Assembly: GCA_002342685.1 (NCBI GenBank)
Contig: DDQN01000045.1
Span: 39,440-51,301, forward strand
Direction: 5' to 3'
DNA from: Vibrio sp. UBA2441
GTDB lineage: Bacteria > Pseudomonadota > Gammaproteobacteria > Enterobacterales > Vibrionaceae
Length of the DNA: 11,862 bases
This document shows, in pieces, positions 7,560 to 11,862 of this stretch; position 1 is the first letter of the stretch; the number at the start of each line of letters is the position of its first letter. The notes under the pieces were generated by a model, which saw only the letters and a program-made list of their open reading frames with translations, did no database searches and was not told the origin of the DNA. A program made the position numbers and the translations under genes.

Positions 7560-9155
7560 TTAAGCATTTTGTATTTGCTTGTATTTAGACTTGGAGACAG
7601 CAGACAAAATGAAGCAACTCACGACAAACGTCACTGATGCAGCGATAAAGGCAGCAGTAACAGACGTCGTCATGCCAAGTACAACATATCCGACGCAGGA
7701 GATAAACGCGACCAGAAGCGCATAAGGAAGCTGTGTTTGCACATGATCGATATGATTACATTTAGCACCCGTCGAAGAAAGTATCGTAGTATCAGAAATT
7801 GGAGAGCAGTGGTCGCCAAATACAGAGCCTGCAAGGACAGAACCCAGCATCGGTAGCATTAGCGCAATATCCGTAGCCCCAGCCATATCTCCTGCAATTG
7901 GTAACATAATACCAAACGTACCCCAAGATGTTCCTGTAGAAAAAGCCATCAGACCAGAGAGCAAGAATAATATAACCGGCAACCAATGTGGTCCAATATT
8001 ACCCTGAACCATAGACGATAAATATGACCCTGTTTTCATGTCGCCAATAACAGAACCAATTGACCATGCAAACACTAATATTAAAATTGCACCGAGCATT
8101 GATTTAGCGCCAATCCAAATTGTTTTCGCTATATCCTCTAAAGGCAGTTTTTGTTTCACTACGGTTATTAGTGCGACAAAAACACCGACCAATCCACCAT
8201 AAACCAGAGAGGTGCCTACATCGGTATTTTCGAATGCACCTAACAAATTGAATGCAATATTGTCCGAAGCCAGAGCTTGTCCACCTGTATATAGCATAGA
8301 AGCGATAGTAGAAATTATAAGTAGTAAAATAGGGTAAATAAGATCGGAAACTTTACCATATTCACTTTCGACAATATCCAGCTCTTCATTAAGATCACGT
8401 GCTTCATCGTCATTTTGTTCTGAATTAAAATCACGATCAGCCTGTGCATCTATTTCGTGCTTGCGCATTGGACCGATATCTACCTGGAACCAAGCAACAA
8501 CAAACACCATTAAAAGAGCAAAAACGGCATAAAAGTTCATTGGAACTAAACGAAGATAAGCACCTAGTGCAGTATATTCATCAACCCCATGTGTTACTAA
8601 TATGCCACTAATGATCGTCATTATATAAGCACCCCAGCTAGATGCTGGCATTAATACGCACATAGGTGCCGCTGTAGAATCGAGTATATAGGCTAGTTTA
8701 GCCCGTGAAACTTTATACCGATCCGTCACTGGTCTAGATATAGCACCAACGGCCAAACTGTTAAAATAATCGTCAATAAAAATGAACACACCTAAAAATG
8801 CGGCAAGTAAGGTTGACCCTCGTCTATTCTTTACTTTTTCTTGTGCCCATACGGCAAATGCGCGAGTACCACCCGATAAAGTTAATAGCGCGGTCATCAT
8901 TCCTAACAATAATAGAAATGCGACAATACTCATATTCCAGGTGTTAATGCCACCGTCTTCGATGAACACTCCTTTTACAGTGGAAGTAATATAAGTGAAT
9001 GCATTTCCTACGGAATAGTCTGCTAATAGAAAGGCACCAACAAGAATACCAATACCAAGTGATAACAGAACTCGACGCGTTATAATAGCTAAACCTAGTG
9101 CCATTACTGGTGGTAGCAAGGACAATGGGGATGAGGCAAAATCTAATAAATTCAT
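7560..9155 (-). CDS. NhaC-superfamily transporter, probable lysine transporter (LysW type)
   Basis: A 531-residue inner-membrane protein with about a dozen hydrophobic segments and no cleavable signal peptide. Family features of the NhaC Na+/H+ antiporter group are visible: FIDDYFNSL (126-134), STAAPMCVLMPASSWGAY (160-177), FSTGTSWGTFGIMLP (405-419) and GDHCSPISDTTILSS (448-462). A strongly hydrophilic, acidic loop interrupts the membrane part at about 230-268. By homology alone it would be called a Na+/H+ antiporter. However, its leader carries a lysine riboswitch, and NhaC-type proteins under lysine riboswitches in gammaproteobacteria have been proposed as lysine transporters (LysW). Lysine uptake is therefore my preferred inference. 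ATG start with a weak AAGAAG-type ribosome binding site. It is monocistronic with its own terminator. Confidence 0.85.
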   Translation of the reverse strand: MNLLDFASSPLSLLPPVMALGLAIITRRVLLSLGIGILVGAFLLADYSVGNAFTYITSTVKGVFIEDGGINTWNMSIVAFLLLLGMMTALLTLSGGTRAFAVWAQEKVKNRRGSTLLAAFLGVFIFIDDYFNSLAVGAISRPVTDRYKVSRAKLAYILDSTAAPMCVLMPASSWGAYIMTIISGILVTHGVDEYTALGAYLRLVPMNFYAVFALLMVFVVAWFQVDIGPMRKHEIDAQADRDFNSEQNDDEARDLNEELDIVESEYGKVSDLIYPILLLIISTIASMLYTGGQALASDNIAFNLLGAFENTDVGTSLVYGGLVGVFVALITVVKQKLPLEDIAKTIWIGAKSMLGAILILVFAWSIGSVIGDMKTGSYLSSMVQGNIGPHWLPVILFLLSGLMAFSTGTSWGTFGIMLPIAGDMAGATDIALMLPMLGSVLAGSVFGDHCSPISDTTILSSTGAKCNHIDHVQTQLPYALLVAFISCVGYVVLGMTTSVTAAFIAASVTFVVSCFILSAVSKSKYKQIQNA

Positions 9156-9234
9156 GATCTTCTTAAACCAATAGGTTAGAGATCTACTGCAGACAAATTA
9201 TAATTAAATATAACTTGCTAATAATTAAGTGAAA

Positions 9235-9252
9235 AAGAAGTGAATACTTCTT
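9235..9252 (-). terminator. Hairpin after the lysine riboswitch, possible regulated terminator
   Basis: Minus-strand AAGAAGT / ACTTCTT with loop ATTC, followed by a short U-run (CTTCTTTTTC overall). It begins directly after the 3' P1 strand of the riboswitch and some 80 nt before the transporter start. That position fits an expression platform that terminates when lysine is bound. The stem is AT-rich and the U-tract partly overlaps the stem, so termination strength is uncertain; a longer variant pairing AGAAGAAGT with ACTTCTTTT is also possible. Confidence 0.5.
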
Positions 9253-9441
9253 CTAAACCACAGTAGCGCTCCATAGTTAACAACAAAATACTATGGCAGT
9301 GTTGTACCTATTTAGTACAACCCCAGCGGAATGCGTTGATATGCATATCCACTTCGGCAGTAGTTCCTTTCCAAACTATTCATTGGTATCACCCCAATAG
9401 AATGTACTGATAATTACTGCGCCTCTACTTCAACGACTTAG
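9253..9441 (-). ncRNA. Lysine riboswitch (L box / LYS element)
   Basis: The minus-strand leader reproduces the conserved lysine-aptamer blocks in order: GTAGAGGCGC (9428-9419), CAGTA soon after, the GGTGATACC hairpin loop region, GGAAAGGAAC, then CTGCCGAAG (9360-9352), CGCTGGGGTTGTAC, the P4 stem GTTGTAC/GTACAAC (9301-9321), ACTGCCATAG, the P5 stem CCATAGT/ACTATGG (9271-9296) and the closing GGAGCGCTACT (9272-9262). AGTAG and CTACT form the core of P1, which can be extended outward by CTAAG/TTTAG-type pairing to 9441 and 9253. About 170-190 nt is the family's normal size. It precedes the NhaC-type transporter gene and should repress it when lysine is abundant. No covariance search was run. 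Confidence 0.93.
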
Positions 9442-9472
9442 AGCAATTGTTAAGTGATTCCTTAACGAGCTC
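9441..9472. other. Hairpin upstream of the riboswitch
   Basis: GTTAAG (9449-9454) and CTTAAC (9461-9466) form a 6-bp stem around a 6-nt loop. It can be extended by GAGC (9441-9444) with GCTC (9469-9472) across an internal loop. It lies in the transcribed leader between the predicted promoter and the lysine aptamer. It is not part of the usual aptamer, and its role is unknown. Confidence 0.4.
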
Positions 9473-9497
9473 AAGCAATTGACTTACGGTATGCATA

Positions 9498-9525
9498 ATT
9501 CTACGGGTTTATCTGCAGTTTTCAA
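9498..9525 (-). promoter_or_regulatory. Promoter of the transporter leader (sigma70 type)
   Basis: Minus-strand TTGAAA (9520-9525) and TAGAAT (9498-9503), each 5 of 6 to consensus, are 16 nt apart. The start would lie near 9491, about 50 nt before the lysine aptamer, giving an untranslated leader of roughly 335 nt. Position and quality fit a riboswitch-controlled transcript. By inspection only. Confidence 0.6.
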
Positions 9526-9765
9526 CATAAAAATCCGCAATTGGGTGGTTTGATCATACAAACGAACACAAAACAGACAACGATAAAGAGGTTTGCTCGG
9601 AAGGGTATAGAGTAAGTAGACCTGTTTCTCGATAACAAGTACTTGAGGTAAGGTAGTTATATATACTAATTTAGTAGTAGGCGAGATCAATAAATACACA
9701 CGAATATCCCTAGTCAGCTAAATCAATATAAAGTCAGTTTTTATTTAAACCACGTATTACCCTTA
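9526..9765. other. Intergenic stretch without a visible gene
   Basis: Sequence between the divergent transporter and hns promoters. It is AT-rich on the hns side and probably holds regulatory DNA for hns. I see no frame with a convincing ribosome binding site, no tRNA and no clear repeat. A 71-codon minus-strand frame with a GTG start crosses it, but it has no ribosome binding site and runs over the predicted transporter promoter. Confidence 0.5.
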
Positions 9766-9794
9766 TTTTTAACATTATATTTTCCGTATATAAT
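9766..9794 (+). promoter_or_regulatory. Candidate hns promoter
   Basis: A perfect -10 hexamer TATAAT (9789-9794) lies about 84 nt before the hns start codon, in very AT-rich DNA. The -35 position 17 nt upstream reads TTTTTA, a poor match, so the promoter may need an activator or an UP-like element. AT-rich, probably curved DNA upstream fits the autoregulation known for hns genes, but no operator can be pointed out. Confidence 0.45.
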
Positions 9795-9877
9795 GAGGTT
9801 AATTATGCAAATTTTATTGTAATATTTAGATTCACTGTTATCATTACAACGTTTAATAAAATCAAATGGGATAAATC

Positions 9878-10285
9878 ATGTCAGAACTAACTAAAACTCT
9901 GCTCAATATTCGTAGTCTGCGTGCATTTGCTCGCGAATTAACTTTCGATCAATTAGAAGAAGCTTTGGAAAAACTAACTATTGTAGTTGAAGAGCGTCGT
10001 GAAGCAGCTGAAGAAGAAAAAGCAGTAAGTGAAGCACGCGAAGCTAAACTAGCTGAATATGCGCAAATGATTGCTAAAGACGGCATTGATGTAGAAGATC
10101 TTATTTCTGCACTTTCTGGTGAAGGCAAAACTAAGACTCGTAAAAAGCGCGAGCCTCGTCCAGCTAAATACAAATATGTAGATACTACTGGCGAAGAAAA
10201 AACCTGGACAGGTCAAGGCAGAACACCTTCTGCTATTCAAGCTCTACTAGATGCAGGTAATTCTTTAGATGACTTCTTAATCTAA
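9878..10285 (+). CDS. hns: H-NS family nucleoid-associated protein (VicH-like)
   Basis: A 135-residue DNA-binding protein that compacts the chromosome and silences AT-rich and acquired genes. The N-terminal part (about 1-64) is helical and rich in Glu, Lys and Arg, as expected for the H-NS dimerisation and oligomerisation coiled coil, beginning with SELTKTLLNIRSLRAFAREL. A flexible basic linker (about 82-95) contains KTKTRKKREPRP. The C-terminal DNA-binding domain carries the core motif TWTGQGRTPSAI (109-120); its QGR (113-115) is the AT-hook-like minor-groove contact. Length and motifs match Vibrio H-NS/VicH. ATG start with GGG 7 nt upstream, a modest ribosome binding site. It is transcribed alone and ends in a strong terminator. 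Confidence 0.96.
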   Translation: MSELTKTLLNIRSLRAFARELTFDQLEEALEKLTIVVEERREAAEEEKAVSEAREAKLAEYAQMIAKDGIDVEDLISALSGEGKTKTRKKREPRPAKYKYVDTTGEEKTWTGQGRTPSAIQALLDAGNSLDDFLI

Positions 10286-10299
10286 GTTAATTCTGCATA

Positions 10300-10329
10300 A
10301 AAAAAGAGCTCTCTATAGAGCTCTTTTTT
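10300..10329 (+). terminator. hns terminator, potentially bidirectional
   Basis: GAGCTCT / AGAGCTC around a CTAT loop (10306-10323), with flanking A-run and T-run extending the stem. Six T follow on the plus strand. It lies 15-20 nt after the hns stop. Because a matching A-run precedes the stem, it can also act on minus-strand transcripts from gsk. Confidence 0.9.
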
Positions 10330-10336
10330 ATTATCT

Positions 10337-10362
10337 AAAAAGGTCTAAACTTAATTTAGACC
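10337..10362 (-). terminator. gsk terminator
   Basis: On the minus strand GGTCTAAA / TTTAGACC with loop TTAAG (10342-10362, 8 bp), followed by five U (10341-10337). It sits 17 nt after the gsk stop. It has no T-run on the plus strand, so it serves gsk only. Together with the neighbouring hns terminator it separates the two convergent genes. Confidence 0.8.
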
Positions 10363-10378
10363 CTTCATTAAAGATAAG

Positions 10379-11683
10379 TTATCTTTCCCAATAAGCTTCT
10401 TCTAAACTGTCTTCTTTCTCAGGTAAACCACGTGACAACCTTGGGGAGTGTTGGACTAATACCTCATAACTCGCTCTATTTGCATACTTGCAAACTTGTG
10501 AGAACGAAGAATAAGTTAAATAAGCATGCTGATGCTTGCTAGAGTTAGGCACATTTTTTCTGTGGTGTTTATTCGCTGCCATATCATGCAACAAAGCAGA
10601 CAATGCTGCGTCCCCCGCCCCGTTTGTATTCTTAATTTTTTCTGGCCCACCCATGTAAGGTGAAATATGAGAATATATTTTAACTGGTGATTCACAAGTT
10701 AATTTAGCGGCAGGACGGCTAAATTCATATTGGTTAAACTCCGCTATTGCACCAGGAAGCAATGGTAAAGATGTTTCTCTTTTTGCCGATTCTTCTGTAT
10801 AGCCAGCCATAAATAAACCTAAAGGCCCTGCGGTACACAATACCATATCTACCCAATCCAACGCCTTATCCGACGCAAGCAATGGATCATTTTCTCCGGT
10901 CAATGCTTCGGCTTCTTCTTCGTTCATTGCGACAACAGAAATATTGTCGTTAAGGAACTGCTGCCAAAACTCTGGGTCATCTTGAATGACAAATTTAGTT
11001 CCTAGAGTAAGTACAACCGGAACATCGTATTTTTTCGCGTACTCTATCGCTTGCATTGTCGCTTCTGGCATAGGGTCACCCGCTTTACAACGCACCAGAT
11101 AAGCGGTTAATACCAAAGCGGAAGCCGTCTTAAAAATCGATTCAGGAATACTATCCGGAGCCAACTGATTCATTTGGCCTTCACTGATAGCAAAAGTTCT
11201 CTCACCATCTTCGGTGATTAAGGCAAAGCAACGTCCAATTGCGCCTTCAACACCCTGCAAATAGTTAAGATCCATTCGGCTAGACGTATTACACAAATAG
11301 CGATAGCCGTAACTGCCAATTTCAATGCTCTTGCTCATTACACCTAGCAACGTTGACTTATCATCAGCGAGCACAGAGTAGTTGTGCAGCGTATTACCGA
11401 TAGTACCACCAGCAAATTCATTGGTAATCAGCTCATCTTTTTTAAGCTGCTGATACAAAGCTTCTGCTGTTTTATCGTCAATGACCAGTGAGTGTCCCTT
11501 ACTCAAACCGTACTTTTCTATAAACTCATTGCTTACCCGAGCTTCGATATCAACAAGAGTCTGGTCAATGCCAATAATATGAGTACGAGCCATTTTCTTA
11601 CTCGGTTGAGATTGACTGACTAATGGATCACGGGCATGAACAGGAAAGTAGTGCTTAGATTTGCGTTGACCAGGGAATTTCAT
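10379..11683 (-). CDS. gsk: Inosine-guanosine kinase
   Basis: PfkB/ribokinase-family enzyme that phosphorylates guanosine and inosine to GMP and IMP in purine salvage. From the ATG at 11683 the protein begins MKFPGQRKSKHYFPVHARDP, the same start as enteric Gsk, and is 434 residues long, the exact enteric length. The open frame continues 27 codons upstream to 11764, but that stretch has no family similarity and overlaps the likely promoter. The PfkB N-terminal signature region is AGGTIGNTLHNYSVLA (91-106). The C-terminal anion-hole motif is NTNGAGDA (352-359), with D358 as the catalytic base. VVLTLGTKFV (223-232) and AMNEEEAEALTG (252-263) are typical. The ribosome binding site is weak. It is convergent with hns. 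Confidence 0.96.
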   Translation of the reverse strand: MKFPGQRKSKHYFPVHARDPLVSQSQPSKKMARTHIIGIDQTLVDIEARVSNEFIEKYGLSKGHSLVIDDKTAEALYQQLKKDELITNEFAGGTIGNTLHNYSVLADDKSTLLGVMSKSIEIGSYGYRYLCNTSSRMDLNYLQGVEGAIGRCFALITEDGERTFAISEGQMNQLAPDSIPESIFKTASALVLTAYLVRCKAGDPMPEATMQAIEYAKKYDVPVVLTLGTKFVIQDDPEFWQQFLNDNISVVAMNEEEAEALTGENDPLLASDKALDWVDMVLCTAGPLGLFMAGYTEESAKRETSLPLLPGAIAEFNQYEFSRPAAKLTCESPVKIYSHISPYMGGPEKIKNTNGAGDAALSALLHDMAANKHHRKNVPNSSKHQHAYLTYSSFSQVCKYANRASYEVLVQHSPRLSRGLPEKEDSLEEAYWER

Positions 11684-11717
11684 AAGGGTTTCTGCTAGGT
11701 AATGAGTCAAAAAAACA

Positions 11718-11746
11718 ATTCTAGCCTTGCTGGAAGGCAACAGCAA
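11718..11746 (-). promoter_or_regulatory. Candidate gsk promoter
   Basis: Minus-strand TTGCTG (11741-11746) and TAGAAT (11718-11723, 5 of 6) are 17 nt apart, placing a start near 11711, about 28 nt before the gsk ATG. The -35 matches only in TTG. If this promoter is real, the longer open frame upstream of 11683 cannot be translated from this transcript. Confidence 0.35.
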
Positions 11747-11792
11747 CATCCCAGCCAATAGCAATCGGTTGCGTTTTGATATTTGGCTATTC

Positions 11793-11862
11793 TGGATTAA
11801 GGGAAGTCGTCATGCCCTTCTCTTTTGCTAGATTCCAGATAGCTCAATGGTATGGACTCCCC
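11793..11862. repeat. Possible degenerate interspersed repeat at the right edge
   Basis: The segment starting AAGTCGTCATGCCC (about 11804-11817), followed by GATTCCAGAT (11831-11840) and ending TGGACTCCCC at the window edge, resembles a worn form of the CGTCATTCCC...GGGAATCCAG type intergenic repeat that I recall from Vibrio and related genomes. There is no intact inverted repeat in the visible part, and the element would continue beyond the window. No gene is visible here. Confidence 0.25.

Noticed and set aside
7560..9155. Annotation as a plain NhaC Na+/H+ antiporter
   Set aside because: Homology fits, but the lysine riboswitch in its leader favours lysine transport; kept as the alternative in the entry.
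9491..9553. 20-codon plus-strand frame starting ATGCATAATTCTACG
   Set aside because: No ribosome binding site and no plus-strand promoter nearby; it overlaps the minus-strand promoter.
9484..9699. 71-codon minus-strand frame in the hns/transporter intergenic region
   Set aside because: It starts with GTG, has no ribosome binding site, shows no recognisable motif and covers the predicted promoter of the riboswitch leader.
9949..10240. Minus-strand frames opposite hns
   Set aside because: Shadow frames of the conserved hns gene.
1..11862. A novel defence, mobile or biosynthetic system
   Set aside because: Every long frame is assigned to a conserved housekeeping family, the order is that of a normal Vibrio chromosome, and no integrase, transposase, CRISPR repeat or toxin-antitoxin pair is visible.

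Overview
The window comes from a gammaproteobacterium, most likely a Vibrio or close Vibrionaceae relative. The grounds are moderately AT-rich DNA, proteins that read as Vibrio/enteric orthologues, and a gene order (gsk, hns/vicH, an NhaC-type transporter, then hisLGDCBHAFI) that I recall from Vibrio cholerae chromosome 1. The species cannot be settled from the sequence alone. Almost everything here is conserved chromosome; I see no phage, transposase, CRISPR or defence genes.

Layout from left to right: (1) positions 1-76 hold a heptamer/inverted repeat element of intergenic type. (2) 85-7181 is the complete histidine biosynthesis operon, read on the minus strand in the order hisG-D-C-B-H-A-F-I, with gaps of at most 13 nt or overlaps throughout. 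(3) 7241-7436 is its control region: a sigma70-type promoter, a 15-residue hisL leader peptide with five consecutive His codons, and a classical attenuator. (4) 7560-9155 encodes an NhaC-superfamily membrane transporter, minus strand, with its own terminator. Upstream of it lies a well-conserved lysine riboswitch (about 9253-9441), followed by a possible terminator hairpin and preceded by a good promoter. This points to lysine uptake (LysW type) rather than a plain Na+/H+ antiporter. (5) 9878-10285 is hns (vicH family), plus strand, divergent from the transporter. (6) 10300-10362 carries two terminators back to back between the convergent hns and gsk genes. (7) 10379-11683 is gsk, inosine-guanosine kinase, minus strand. 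Its true start is 27 codons inside the longest open frame.

Functionally, the eight his genes encode all ten steps from PRPP and ATP to histidine, with bifunctional HisB and HisI(E) and the HisH/HisF heterodimer. The operon senses charged tRNA-His by attenuation, while the adjacent transporter gene senses lysine directly through its riboswitch. Two different RNA-based amino-acid controls thus sit next to each other. HisH/HisF/HisA also release AICAR into purine synthesis, and Gsk salvages purine nucleosides, a loose metabolic link only. I found no undescribed system. The most informative observation is the riboswitch, which changes the likely substrate of the transporter.
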